DNA from: JABSSA01 sp039984715
Lineage (GTDB): Bacteria > Pseudomonadota > Alphaproteobacteria > Rhodobacterales > Rhodobacteraceae
Reading direction: 5' to 3'
Length of the DNA stretch: 64,000 nucleotides
Assembly: GCA_039984715.1 (NCBI GenBank)
Contig: JBDWUA010000012.1
Location: 124,001 to 188,000, forward strand
A model generated the notes under the pieces. That model was not told the origin of the DNA. It saw only the letters and a list, made by a program, of their open reading frames with translations, and ran no database searches. Shown here piece after piece: positions 34,511-43,817 of the stretch. Numbering within the stretch: the first letter of the stretch is position 1; every line of letters starts with the position of its first letter. The translations under genes were made by a program, and so were the position numbers.

Positions 34511-35608
34511 TCAATTATTGAAGAGGAAGTGAAGGACATCACCGTCTTTGACGATGTATCCTTTGCCTTCCGCACGCATTTTGCCTGCTTCCTTGGCGGG
34601 TTGTTCCCCGCCAAGTTCGACAAAGTCGTCAAACCCAATGGTTTCCGCGCGGATGAAGCCTTTTTCAAAATCGCCATGGATGACTCCGGCCGCCTGAGGA
34701 GCAGACGTTCCGGATTTGATTGTCCAAGCTCGCGCTTCTTTGGGGCCAACCGTGAAATAGGTTTCCAATTGCAACAAATCATACCCTGCACGGATCAACC
34801 GATCCAGACCGGCTTCTTCTAGGCCCATTTCGTCAAGGAACATAACCGCTTCGTCATCTTCCAATTGGCTGATTTCTTCTTCGATACGTGCAGAAATAAT
34901 AACGTGAGAATTGCCTTCTGCAGCGGCCATTTTTGCCACAGCTTGCGAATGCTCATTGCCTTCTGCGGCCTGATCTTCTGCGACATTACAAACATACAGA
35001 ACCGGTTTTGTGGTCAGCAATTGCAGCATCGTCCATGCTTTTGCATCATCTTCATCCACGTCAACAGTCCGCGCAGGATTGCCGTTTTCCAACGCCACTT
35101 TTGCCGCTTCCATCAAGCGTTGCTGTTGCACGGCTTCTTTGTCACCGCCTCGCACTTTTCGAACAAGGTTTTGCAAACGCTTTTCAATCGATTCCAGATC
35201 GGCCAGCATCAGCTCTGTTTCAATCGTCTCAGCATCTGCAACCGGATCAACGCGACCTTCGACATGAGTAATGTCGCCATCTTCAAAACAACGCAAAACA
35301 TGCGCAATGGCATCAACTTCGCGAATGTTCGCTAGGAACTGATTTCCCAACCCTTCCCCTTTGGACGCGCCTTTTACCAGACCAGCAATGTCGACAAACG
35401 TCATCCGCGCAGGGATCGTTTGTTTCGAACTGGCAATGTCCGACAGTTTATCCAACCGAGCGTCAGGGACAGCAACCTCGCCCACATTGGGTTCTATGGT
35501 ACAAAAAGGGAAGTTTGCAGCTTGTGCAGCTGCCGTCCGCGTCAAGGCATTGAACAGGGTGGACTTGCCTACATTTGGCAGTCCAACGATTCCCATACGA
35601 AAGCCCAT
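34511..35608 (-). CDS. ychF: Redox-regulated ATPase YchF (Obg family)
   Basis: A 365-residue P-loop protein. The G1 motif GLPNVGKSTLFNALT, switch region DIAGLVKGASKGEG and a later coiled-coil plus TGS domain (FTVGPKEARAWTIKSG, then HGDFEKGFIRAET) match YchF, which binds ATP rather than GTP and associates with ribosomes. The C-terminal EGKGYIVKDGDVLHFLFNN is invariant in the family. GGAGA lies upstream of the ATG. Convergent with the upstream sulfotransferase-like gene (10-bp gap). Confidence 0.96.
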   Translation of the reverse strand: MGFRMGIVGLPNVGKSTLFNALTRTAAAQAANFPFCTIEPNVGEVAVPDARLDKLSDIASSKQTIPARMTFVDIAGLVKGASKGEGLGNQFLANIREVDAIAHVLRCFEDGDITHVEGRVDPVADAETIETELMLADLESIEKRLQNLVRKVRGGDKEAVQQQRLMEAAKVALENGNPARTVDVDEDDAKAWTMLQLLTTKPVLYVCNVAEDQAAEGNEHSQAVAKMAAAEGNSHVIISARIEEEISQLEDDEAVMFLDEMGLEEAGLDRLIRAGYDLLQLETYFTVGPKEARAWTIKSGTSAPQAAGVIHGDFEKGFIRAETIGFDDFVELGGEQPAKEAGKMRAEGKGYIVKDGDVLHFLFNN

Positions 35609-35823
35609 ATCTGCGTCTCCTTAAGTCGATCCTCGCGGGCTTCTAACAGTCTCGGGCCGTCTTGCAAGGGATGATCCCGCACTAAACAGCCGGATTCACC
35701 CGTATTGTCGTCTTTCAAGACACGCACGGAGGGATTTTATTCACGTTTGTGTATAATGGCTTGTAACAAACTGCGTTAATACTCATGCTTTGTGCGACGC
35801 TGCCAAAGTTGAGCTCGAAGATC

Positions 35824-36309
35824 ATGAAACTACTTTTTGCTGCCTCCATTGCTGCTGTGATATTACCTGTTGCGCTTCACGCACAGGAATTCGCGCTTGG
35901 CGTTGGTACAACCGATTACGGCGATACTGGTACGGATGGTGGAGTTTTCGCGTTAGACTATCGCCACAAGCCGTTCCGCGAAAATCGCATTTCGTCGTTT
36001 GCGGTTGGCGGCGCGATCAGCCTTTCGGAAGAAGGTGACTTTTTCGTTGGCGCTGGTTTATCAACGCGGTGGCAGTGGGATAGCGGCTGGTTTGTCGAAT
36101 CAAGCGTTATGCCCGGCCTTTATGAAGAAGGCACCGCCGGCAACGATCTGGGTTCAACTTTCGAAATTCGGTCGCTGTTCGGGGTTGGATACAAATTCAA
36201 AAATGGCCATGCGGTGTCGGCTGCGATTTCGCACAAATCAAATGCCAGCCTTGCAACGGACAATCCGGGCATGAATGCGTATACAATACGGTACCATTTC
36301 CCTTTCTAA
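35824..36309 (+). CDS. PagL-like lipid A deacylase / acyloxyacyl hydrolase family outer-membrane protein
   Basis: A 161-residue protein with signal peptide MKLLFAASIAAVILPVALHA. The mature part is about 140 residues of alternating beta strands ending in an aromatic (YHFPF), typical of an eight-stranded barrel. AISHKSNASLATDNPGMN resembles the catalytic His-x-Ser-Asn region of PagL 3-O-deacylases. A role in lipid A remodelling is plausible but not proven; it may be an inactive homolog. The ATG at 35824 starts the signal peptide; a longer frame opens at 35785. A TATAAT at 35752-35757 may be its -10 box. Confidence 0.7.
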   Translation: MKLLFAASIAAVILPVALHAQEFALGVGTTDYGDTGTDGGVFALDYRHKPFRENRISSFAVGGAISLSEEGDFFVGAGLSTRWQWDSGWFVESSVMPGLYEEGTAGNDLGSTFEIRSLFGVGYKFKNGHAVSAAISHKSNASLATDNPGMNAYTIRYHFPF

Positions 36310-36397
36310 TCACCAATCAATGCGACATCAGCGTGTCTGAGTTCTTGCCATTCGTCTGTTCGTAAGGCAGTGGAAGAGGGACGAATAGGAGACGCCC

Positions 36398-37192
36398 ATG
36401 CCCACACGGATTGATGCCAAATTCAGTGAACTTGCCAAAACCGGTCGCAAGGCCTTTGTGTCATATGTCATGGCGGGCGATCCAGACTTTGATCGTTCCC
36501 TAGAACTGGTGCGGGGCCTGCCAAGTGCGGGTGTTGATGTAATTGAATTGGGTTTGCCCTTCACCGATCCAATGGCGGATGGCACAACCATTCAATTGGC
36601 CGGACAACGCGCTTTAGCAGCTGGCATGACATTGGATCGAACGTTGGACTTGGCCCGCGCGTTTCGTGAACAAGACACGACAACACCAATCGTTTTGATG
36701 GGATATTACAATCCGATTTTCAATCAGGGTGTCGACACGTTTCTGTCCAAAGCTGTAAGTGCCGGCATTGATGGTCTGATCATTGTGGACCTGCCGCCGG
36801 AAGAAGATGACGAGTTGTGCATTCCTGCGCAAAAGGCAGGGTTAAATTTCATTCGTCTGGCAACACCCACGACAGATGCAAAACGCCTGCCCAAGGTTCT
36901 GCAGAACACATCTGGATTTGTGTACTATGTTTCGATCACCGGCATTACAGGTGCTGCCGAGGTTCAGGCCACAGACGTCGGGCCAGAAGTCGCGCGGATC
37001 AAAGCATCGACAGACTTGCCAGTCATTGTTGGTTTCGGAATCAAAACCCCAGACGCCGCAGCATCGGTTGCTCGTGTTGCAGACGGTGCGGTAGTCGGAT
37101 CAGCGATTGTGGAACGCGTCGGACGCGGGGACTCGATTGCTGAAACACTGGCATTTGTTAAGTCTTTGGCAGACGGTGCACATTCAATTTAA
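36398..37192 (+). CDS. trpA: Tryptophan synthase alpha chain
   Basis: A 264-residue TIM-barrel enzyme splitting indole-3-glycerol phosphate to indole. The catalytic Glu and Asp appear in DVIELGLPFTDPMADG (residues about 48-63), and FVYYVSITGITGA and PVIVGFGIKTP form the phosphate-binding loops. AGGAGA lies upstream. trpB and trpF lie together 14-17 kb away and on the other strand, so the trp genes are split in this genome. Confidence 0.96.
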   Translation: MPTRIDAKFSELAKTGRKAFVSYVMAGDPDFDRSLELVRGLPSAGVDVIELGLPFTDPMADGTTIQLAGQRALAAGMTLDRTLDLARAFREQDTTTPIVLMGYYNPIFNQGVDTFLSKAVSAGIDGLIIVDLPPEEDDELCIPAQKAGLNFIRLATPTTDAKRLPKVLQNTSGFVYYVSITGITGAAEVQATDVGPEVARIKASTDLPVIVGFGIKTPDAAASVARVADGAVVGSAIVERVGRGDSIAETLAFVKSLADGAHSI

Positions 37193-37204
37193 GCCTTGGT
37201 AAAA

Positions 37205-37234
37205 AAGTGCGGGACGCTTAAGGCACCCGCACTT
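37205..37234. terminator. Terminator between trpA and the convergent hypothetical gene
   Basis: AAGTGCGGG (37205-37213) pairs with CCCGCACTT (37226-37234) around 12 bases. The A-run at 37201-37206 gives a T-tract on the minus strand, so it clearly serves the gene at 37252; it can also fold in the trpA transcript. Confidence 0.8.
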
Positions 37235-37251
37235 CTGAACACCATAAAACC

Positions 37252-37794
37252 TTATTGCGCTGCACTGTTGGCAAGCTGTGGGACGCCTGGATGGCTGACC
37301 GTGCTCAACGTGACGTCACCTTCGAATTGTGGCGCTTCGCCCGCGACTTCAATTTCACCGTCACGACGTGCAAACGTCCAGCGCGCCGCATACAGTTGGT
37401 ATTGACGGGTTTCCCACCCTGCCCCATCGCGACGAAACACTGCACGCCAAGATCCTTCGATCAATACGGGGATTGTCACGGAGTGCGGTTCAGGCCGGTT
37501 CTGTCGCTGCGCAGCAGCAGAACGCACTGCAGATGACCAAGCTTGGGACAATTCCGCGCGCAATTCGTCAACTGCGGCAGCTCTGCGCCCTGCAAATACG
37601 ACCTGAAATTCTTTTCCGTCAGGCAGCACAGACGAAATGACCCAATCACCCCGACTGTTCTGTCCAAATATCGGAGCCATCGCAACTTGAGCGCGGGTCA
37701 TTCCGGTTTGAAAAAGCCCCATGTCTTCTGCGACTTGCGAATTTGATTTGCGGATTGGTTCCATCAACATCATCGGTTCACTCACTTTACTCAT
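37252..37794 (-). CDS. Conserved hypothetical protein
   Basis: A 180-residue soluble protein with no signal or membrane segment. It alternates helical and beta stretches (GDWVISSVLPDGKEFQVVFA, then PHSVTIPVLIEGSWRAVF). I see no domain I can name. The ATG at 37794 is preferred over the GTG at 37797. It has its own terminator and stands between trpA and an MFS gene. Confidence 0.65.
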   Translation of the reverse strand: MSKVSEPMMLMEPIRKSNSQVAEDMGLFQTGMTRAQVAMAPIFGQNSRGDWVISSVLPDGKEFQVVFAGRRAAAVDELRAELSQAWSSAVRSAAAQRQNRPEPHSVTIPVLIEGSWRAVFRRDGAGWETRQYQLYAARWTFARRDGEIEVAGEAPQFEGDVTLSTVSHPGVPQLANSAAQ

Positions 37795-38032
37795 CACTCA
37801 CTCGGAACATTTGCTTAAAATGATGTCTACTTTATTTGCCCCAAAACGTGTGCGTCAGAATTGACACTTAGTTAACGTATCGCCGCTTTTTCACCTGACT
37901 TGGTTGTGCCCAATTTTAGGCACAGGTGTGAAATACCTCTTAAAATACACGGTTTACATAACATTTTAGGTGATTTTCTGATCACAGAGCACCGAACCAA
38001 ACCCTTTGAAAGTACTCTGTTTACCAGTCAGC

Positions 38033-39184
38033 TTAGGTGTTCTTGGACAAGCGAGATGCCCAAATTGGCAGTATCCCCACCAATACCAAGGTCAGAACAC
38101 CGGCGATGGCATAAAAAGAAAACCGCAAACCAAACGCTTCTGCGATGAAACCCATCAATGGCGGACCCACAAAGAATGCGGCATACCCCAATGCCGCCGC
38201 TCGGCTGATCGCTGCCAGACGCAAGCGACGCGGAACGGACTGTCCGACAAGACCCAACGCCAACGGCCCAACTACAGATACACCAAGCCCCCCAAGCGCG
38301 AGGCCAACATAGGCAAATGAAACAGTAGCGGCCATTCCTGTCAGGGCCAGCCCAATGGCCGCAAGAACACTAGCGACGGTCATAACGCGAAGAGGCTGCA
38401 ACTGGCCGGCGAATATATGTCCGGCCAATCGCCCTACAGCCATACTGACACCCAAGATAGCGGGGCCCAATGCCCCTTCGGAAGGACTGCCACCAAGGGT
38501 CCGTTCGATATGTAACGCCGACCACCCCTCGCTTGCGGCTTCGCCCAGAAAGGCCGACAGAACCACAATTCCGCCCAACCATACGATGGCGTTCGGAAGC
38601 CCCTGCCCTGTATCGCCCAAGTCGTCAGCTTCGTCCCGCATTGGCAACATCAAAGTCGGGCATACAACCAAAATGCACACGGACATGACAGTGAAATTCG
38701 CCATCGGCGTCCACTCTGCCCCTCGACCAAAGCTGACGGCGATTGCAGCAAGGGCATAAGACACCGAAAACAATCCATGGTTCAGATTCATCAAGCCTCG
38801 ACCAGTGTCCGCCTCACATTCGCTGATTTCAGCATTGGCAAGAACATCCGCAATGCCTGCACCAGCGGCGGCGGTAAACAATGCCAGTGTGAATGTGACC
38901 GGACCATGCGACATCCCGACTGCCAAAAATCCCGTGGTCATAATCAATGTGCCGACCATCATGGCCCACCGACCGACCAGCCGATGAACAAATGGCGCCA
39001 ACCACATCGCAATCACCGCGCCAACGGCCCCGACCAACCCCATGGTGCCAAAGGCCGCATCTCCGGCGCCAATCTGGGCTTTTATCGCGGGCATTTGGGC
39101 GGAAAACGTGGCCCACCCCATGCCAATGACCACAAAGCCCATTAATGCAGTGCGCGAGTCACGGATATCTTGCAAAATCTTCAT
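38033..39184 (-). CDS. MFS transporter
   Basis: A 383-residue membrane protein with about twelve hydrophobic segments. MGFVVIGMGWATFSAQMP opens segment 1; FGTMGLVGAVGAVIAMWLAP and the PVTFTLALFTAAAGAGIADV block in segment 4 fit the major facilitator superfamily. No substrate clue. The ATG at 39184 is the natural start (the longer frame to 39220 adds a basic stretch). It is divergent from rplY with a 132-bp gap. Confidence 0.82.
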   Translation of the reverse strand: MKILQDIRDSRTALMGFVVIGMGWATFSAQMPAIKAQIGAGDAAFGTMGLVGAVGAVIAMWLAPFVHRLVGRWAMMVGTLIMTTGFLAVGMSHGPVTFTLALFTAAAGAGIADVLANAEISECEADTGRGLMNLNHGLFSVSYALAAIAVSFGRGAEWTPMANFTVMSVCILVVCPTLMLPMRDEADDLGDTGQGLPNAIVWLGGIVVLSAFLGEAASEGWSALHIERTLGGSPSEGALGPAILGVSMAVGRLAGHIFAGQLQPLRVMTVASVLAAIGLALTGMAATVSFAYVGLALGGLGVSVVGPLALGLVGQSVPRRLRLAAISRAAALGYAAFFVGPPLMGFIAEAFGLRFSFYAIAGVLTLVLVGILPIWASRLSKNT

Positions 39185-39269
39185 CCGCCAAGCCCTGACA
39201 CGGGCGCGCGAAAGGCACAAGATTTCCCTTGCCTTAGCAGGGATTCCGTTCTATCCGCACCATCTTGTC

Positions 39270-39294
39270 GGGGTGACAGCCTTGGAGGCACCCC
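39270..39294 (+). promoter_or_regulatory. Hairpin in the rplY leader
   Basis: GGGGT (39270-39274) pairs with ACCCC (39290-39294) and encloses GCCT/AGGC around TGG, with a GACA bulge. It ends about 10 bases before the TAGGAG ribosome binding site. It may be a translational control element of the L25 gene, but no such alphaproteobacterial element is known to me. Confidence 0.5.
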
Positions 39295-39316
39295 ATAACT
39301 TTAGGAGAATAAAATC

Positions 39317-39967
39317 ATGGCTGGAGAGATTCCTGATCTCATAGCTCTGGAACGTACGGGGACAGGCAAGGGCGCCGCTCGTCAGGCGCGTCGCGCCGGT
39401 ATGGTTCCAGGAATTGTATTTGGTGGTGACACAGATCCGCTGCCGATCAACCTTCCGTTCAACAAGCTTTTCAAAATGTTGAAAGCTGGTCGCTTTAAAT
39501 CGACTTTGTTCAACATGAAAGTTGAAGGTCAAGAAGACGTTCGCGTTATTTGCCGCGACGTTCAGCGTGACGTTGTGAAAGACCTGCCGACACATGTTGA
39601 TTTCATGCGTTTGCGTCGCACAACGAAAATCAACCTTTTCATCCCGGTTGAGTTCGTCAACGAAGAAGATGCTCCGGGTTTGAAACGCGGCGGTGTTTTG
39701 ACTGTTGTTCGTCCCGAGGTCGAATTGATTGTAACAGCGGGCGATATCCCCGAGAAATTGACGGTCGATCTTGCTGGTCTGAACGTCGGTGACACAATCA
39801 CAATTTCATCGATCACGCTGCCTGAGGGTGCGAAACCAACAATCGATCGTGAATTCGTTGTTGCGAATATCTCTGCTCCATCTGGTCTGCGTTCTTCGGA
39901 CAACGAAGACGAAGATGCCGTTGAAGGCGATGCAGAAGACGCTGTTGAAGAAACCTCAGAAGAGTAA
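39317..39967 (+). CDS. rplY: Ribosomal protein L25 / general stress protein Ctc
   Basis: A 216-residue long-form L25 (CTC family), which binds 5S rRNA. The N-terminal L25 domain (residues about 1-95) shows ERTGTGKGAARQARRAGMVPGIVFGG in outline, followed by the beta-rich CTC domain (PVEFVNEEDAPGLKRGGVL, later LPEGAKPTIDREF). The C-terminal tail is strongly acidic (EDEDAVEGDAEDAVEETSEE). TAGGAGAA precedes the ATG, and a perfect terminator follows. Confidence 0.96.
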   Translation: MAGEIPDLIALERTGTGKGAARQARRAGMVPGIVFGGDTDPLPINLPFNKLFKMLKAGRFKSTLFNMKVEGQEDVRVICRDVQRDVVKDLPTHVDFMRLRRTTKINLFIPVEFVNEEDAPGLKRGGVLTVVRPEVELIVTAGDIPEKLTVDLAGLNVGDTITISSITLPEGAKPTIDREFVVANISAPSGLRSSDNEDEDAVEGDAEDAVEETSEE

Positions 39968-39994
39968 TCTTTGACAACATTCGGCAAGAAATTG

Positions 39995-40019
39995 CGGGGC
40001 CTTAACGGGCCCCGTTTTT
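39995..40019 (+). terminator. Rho-independent terminator of rplY
   Basis: CGGGGCC (39995-40001), loop TTAACG, GGCCCCG (40008-40014), then TTTTT. Confidence 0.93.
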
Positions 40020-40133
40020 GTTTCTAGCATCTACATCAAAATTGTTTAAAAAAATATGGATTACGATGGTCGTTTCGATTTATTGAAATCAGATTGGTTC
40101 GGTCCCCTGTTTTGATCATTTCGGGAATGAAAA

Positions 40134-42446
40134 TTGCCACATTCATACTTTCAAAACCACCAAAGCATGCACCAGTTCACTGCTTTAAGCACGCCCATTT
40201 GGATTTTCGACGTCGACAATCACAATCTATGGTGGGGAAACCAAGCCGCTCTCGAATTTTGGGACGCGCAATCCTTAGACGAACTGGCGGAGCGAGATTT
40301 TTCAAGTGACAGCACATCTGTGCGGACACGATTGCGTCAAATCGTTGATGGAGCTGGGGCAGATGGCCGATTACAAGATACGTGGACGTTGTATCCCAAA
40401 AACATTCCCCGAACTGCACTTTTGTCTTTTCGGCCGGTCACAATCAAAGAAAACGTCAGCGCTGTTTTGATCGAAGTTATCCGTCTGACCGAAAGTCAAA
40501 CCAACGACGAAGACATCCGAATTTTTGAAGCGGCGCGTTCATCGGCATTTATGATCAGCACGTTTTCCACAAACGGAAAGCTCTTGGTGCAAAATCCGGC
40601 CGCACTTAACTGTTACGGAGTAATATCAGAACGCAGCGACGCAATGCCCTGCGATTTGGGCGGACGCTTCATAGACAAGACCAGCGCGCGCAGAATAATG
40701 GAGGCCATTCAAAAAAACGGTGAAATAGACGACGATTTCGATGTCCTTACATTGGCAGGACCACGCGTACATCGCATTTGCGCAAGACGTGGACGCGACC
40801 CTGTCACCGCTGATTTCGTTACTGTGCTGAACGAAGAAGACGTTACCGATGCATCGCGTTTGCGTCGTCGATTGGTCCGCTTGAACGAAGGGCTGGAAGC
40901 CGAAGTTGCCGAACGAACCTCACTTCTTAAGGAAAGCGAAGAACGGTATGCTTTGGCTGCGCGCACGGCTGCAATATGGGATTGGAATATTGCAGATGAC
41001 AGCGTTTTCATTTCGCCCAGCTTCATAGAAAATCTGGGGTATGAGCCAGACGAATTTATGGAAATAATACACCGATCAGGCACCAAAGCTTTTGTACATC
41101 CGGATGAAATCGGCGCGTTTCGGAAAGGCTTAATAAATCACTTAAAAAACCCCGGCACCCCGCTTCAATATGAACATCGCTTTATGACCCGAGACGGAAA
41201 AGCAATCTGGTATCATGCACAAGGCATAACTCTTCACAACAATTCTGGCACCGCTGTACGCTCGGTTGGGTTGTTGACGAATATTTCGAAACGGAAAAAC
41301 CTGGAGGCGACGTTGTTGTCCACCCAGCGCCTCGAAGCGATTGGGCAATTGACGGGCGGAATAGCACATGATTTCAACAACCTGCTAACCGTCATACAAG
41401 GCAATACTCAGCTGCTGGAAATGAACGAGCTGGTCGATCATGACATGACGGGATCCATTTTGAATGCGGCCGAAAAGGGCGCAGAATTGACCCGCCATCT
41501 GCTGGCTTATTCAGGCAAACAAACCTTGTTGCCCCGTCAGATAGATTTGGGCGAACTCCTGGAAACGATGCGAAAAACCATTCTGCGCGTGTTAAGCGAA
41601 GACATCTCAGTTCAGATCGACACACCAGACGAACTAATATGCGTATTTGCAGATCCAACCCATTTGGAAAGCGCCTTATTGAACCTTGCCCTCAATGCGC
41701 GCGACGCCATGCCCAAGGGCGGTGTTTTGACGTTAACATGCCAGCCTATGTTACACGATGATCCCAATGCTCAACGTGTGACTTGCCCGAGTGCTGCGGC
41801 CGGCGGCTGTGTTGAGATATGTGTAAGCGATACAGGAACCGGTATGTCGTCCGAGGTGACTGAACGTGCCTTTGAACCCTTCTTTACGACCAAAGATGTT
41901 GGCAAAGGAAGTGGCTTGGGCCTGTCCATGGTTTTAGGCTTTTCTCGCCAATCAGGTGGTGACACAATTATCACCAAAAACAAACTTGGCGGTACTGCGG
42001 TTTCTATTTTCCTACCCCGAGCAATAGACAAAGATACTGCGCCGACATTGCCCGCAACCCCTCATACAATCAACGGCAATGGTGAACTTGTCCATCTGGT
42101 GGAAGATGATCCAGATGTCCGAGCGGCAATGCGACGGTTGTTAGAAACGTTAAACTACCGGGTTATTCAATCTTCTTCCGCAGCCGAGGCTGAGGACAAT
42201 CTAAGACGCGAAGTCGAGCCAGACATTCATTTGGTTGACGTCGTTTTGCCCGGCGGTGTGAATGGTCTGGAATTCACTCAATCACTACGCGCGTCTAACC
42301 CAACTGCAAAAGTTATCTTAATGTCAGGCTACCCAAAGCCGAACCTGACGGCTGATGCAAAAATCGACCCGTCTTTGGCGTTTCTGCAAAAACCGGTCGA
42401 AAGCCATGTTTTATCGCAAGCGCTTCGTGGCGCGTTGCAGTCATAG
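40134..42446 (+). CDS. PAS-domain hybrid histidine kinase
   Basis: A 770-residue soluble signalling protein. Order: N-terminal PAS-like (about 10-115), PAS (about 125-235), coiled coil (about 240-275), PAS_3-like domain (about 275-390), HisKA with the phospho-acceptor His412 in GGIAHDFNNLL, HATPase with Asn521 and DTGTGM and GKGSGLGLSMV, then a C-terminal receiver (about 650-765) with acidic pair 658-659, phospho-Asp702 and Lys753. No membrane segment, so the signal is sensed in the cytoplasm. The start is uncertain: TTG at 40134 has GGGA upstream, while ATG at 40167 has none. No response regulator gene is adjacent. Confidence 0.9.
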   Translation: MPHSYFQNHQSMHQFTALSTPIWIFDVDNHNLWWGNQAALEFWDAQSLDELAERDFSSDSTSVRTRLRQIVDGAGADGRLQDTWTLYPKNIPRTALLSFRPVTIKENVSAVLIEVIRLTESQTNDEDIRIFEAARSSAFMISTFSTNGKLLVQNPAALNCYGVISERSDAMPCDLGGRFIDKTSARRIMEAIQKNGEIDDDFDVLTLAGPRVHRICARRGRDPVTADFVTVLNEEDVTDASRLRRRLVRLNEGLEAEVAERTSLLKESEERYALAARTAAIWDWNIADDSVFISPSFIENLGYEPDEFMEIIHRSGTKAFVHPDEIGAFRKGLINHLKNPGTPLQYEHRFMTRDGKAIWYHAQGITLHNNSGTAVRSVGLLTNISKRKNLEATLLSTQRLEAIGQLTGGIAHDFNNLLTVIQGNTQLLEMNELVDHDMTGSILNAAEKGAELTRHLLAYSGKQTLLPRQIDLGELLETMRKTILRVLSEDISVQIDTPDELICVFADPTHLESALLNLALNARDAMPKGGVLTLTCQPMLHDDPNAQRVTCPSAAAGGCVEICVSDTGTGMSSEVTERAFEPFFTTKDVGKGSGLGLSMVLGFSRQSGGDTIITKNKLGGTAVSIFLPRAIDKDTAPTLPATPHTINGNGELVHLVEDDPDVRAAMRRLLETLNYRVIQSSSAAEAEDNLRREVEPDIHLVDVVLPGGVNGLEFTQSLRASNPTAKVILMSGYPKPNLTADAKIDPSLAFLQKPVESHVLSQALRGALQS

Positions 42447-42478
42447 CCTGCCCTATATGGGCAGGCCACTTTTCCTTG

Positions 42479-43816
42479 TCAGCCTTTGCCTTTCCAAGGC
42501 ACCAGCCAGCGTTCGGCGTACCGCATCAACATATCAATCCCAAAGCCGATCAGACCAATGAGGATGATCCCCATCAAAACAATGTCGGTGTCTTGAAATT
42601 TGGATGCCGCGACGATCATTTTGCCAACACCCTTTTCAGCGGCGACCAATTCAGCCGCAACCACGGTTCCCCAGCATACACCCATGGCCACACGCGCCGC
42701 TGTGAAGATCTCGGGAAGGGAATTGGGGATGATGACATGGCGCAGAATTTGCCACTTGCTTGCCCCCAATGAATACGCGGCATGAACCTTTGATATCTTG
42801 ACGCCTGACACGCCTGAACGCGCACCAATCGCCATGATCCAAAGGGCAGCAAGGAACAGCAATATGATTTTACCTTGTTCGCCGATCCCAGCCCAAATGA
42901 TCACAAGCGGGATCAACGCCAGTGGCGGCACAGGGCGCATGAATTCCACGATCGGATCAAACCAACCCCGAAACCAATTGGACAAGCCCATCGCGTATCC
43001 CAATGGGATGCCAACCAAAGCCCCTAAGAAAAATCCGACGATGACGCGAAACAGAGAATAGCTCAGATGCTCTGCCAAGGTGACGTTTTGGTACCCGTCG
43101 CGGCTGACGCTTAACAAACGCTGCCACACGGAATCCGGCGCGGGCAACCAGATGTTTTCCATCTGCCATCCTTTACCGGGTTCGAAATTCAACGTTCCCT
43201 TATCCGTCAACGCAACACGGCCAAAACCCGTTTGCGCGTCCACTCCCCGTTCAATTGCGCGACCATCAATGGCGACGATTTTTGCCCCGTCTTTGCGTGT
43301 CACTTCATCGTTGGCATCCCAACGCAGCAGTTTCGAACGATAGGCCTGAACAACCAGAACATCATCCTTTGCTGTTCCTTCTCCGGGTTCCACGGTGGGG
43401 ACTTCCGGTGTTTCGCCTGCCTCGTGAACCAAAACGGTAACGGTTGCATCCTCGCGCGAACCGTCTTCAGCCTCGACGGTGTAAACGAACGTCTCTTGCC
43501 CCAGAAACGGTCCGGGCGCGTGCAAAAACCGCGGAAGCAATCCGGTTCCCGTAAACGCGCCCCAGATGACAAAGATCAGGACAACGGAAATAACCGATGC
43601 CGCTTTGTCCGACACAACGGCGCTTTCATCGCCAAACGTGACCGTTTTCAATGACGTGTAATCTTGGGTTGCACTTAGACGGGTGCGGATCATGCGCCAT
43701 AAGAACATGAACAGCAGAATGAGCGCGATATATCCAATCAATGCAGGCATGATCGACAGGATGGAAAGAAACATTGTGGCAAGTTCACCACCGAGATCAG
43801 CAAATATCTGTCCCAT
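42479..43816 (-). CDS. tauC: Taurine ABC transporter permease, enlarged
   Basis: A 445-residue permease, well above the usual 250-300 residues. Residues of about 20-110 hold two extra hydrophobic segments, followed by a soluble, acidic and beta-rich stretch of about 130 residues (roughly 105-235: ETFVYTVEAEDGSREDATVT and on) before the normal TauC core starts at NIWLPAPDSVWQRLL. The core has the EAA loop (AAYSLGASKWQILRHVIIP). With TauA and TauB it imports taurine. The order tauA-tauB-tauC and the neighbouring tpa support the assignment; the insert is the odd part. Confidence 0.85.
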   Translation of the reverse strand: MGQIFADLGGELATMFLSILSIMPALIGYIALILLFMFLWRMIRTRLSATQDYTSLKTVTFGDESAVVSDKAASVISVVLIFVIWGAFTGTGLLPRFLHAPGPFLGQETFVYTVEAEDGSREDATVTVLVHEAGETPEVPTVEPGEGTAKDDVLVVQAYRSKLLRWDANDEVTRKDGAKIVAIDGRAIERGVDAQTGFGRVALTDKGTLNFEPGKGWQMENIWLPAPDSVWQRLLSVSRDGYQNVTLAEHLSYSLFRVIVGFFLGALVGIPLGYAMGLSNWFRGWFDPIVEFMRPVPPLALIPLVIIWAGIGEQGKIILLFLAALWIMAIGARSGVSGVKISKVHAAYSLGASKWQILRHVIIPNSLPEIFTAARVAMGVCWGTVVAAELVAAEKGVGKMIVAASKFQDTDIVLMGIILIGLIGFGIDMLMRYAERWLVPWKGKG

Positions 43817-43817
43817 A

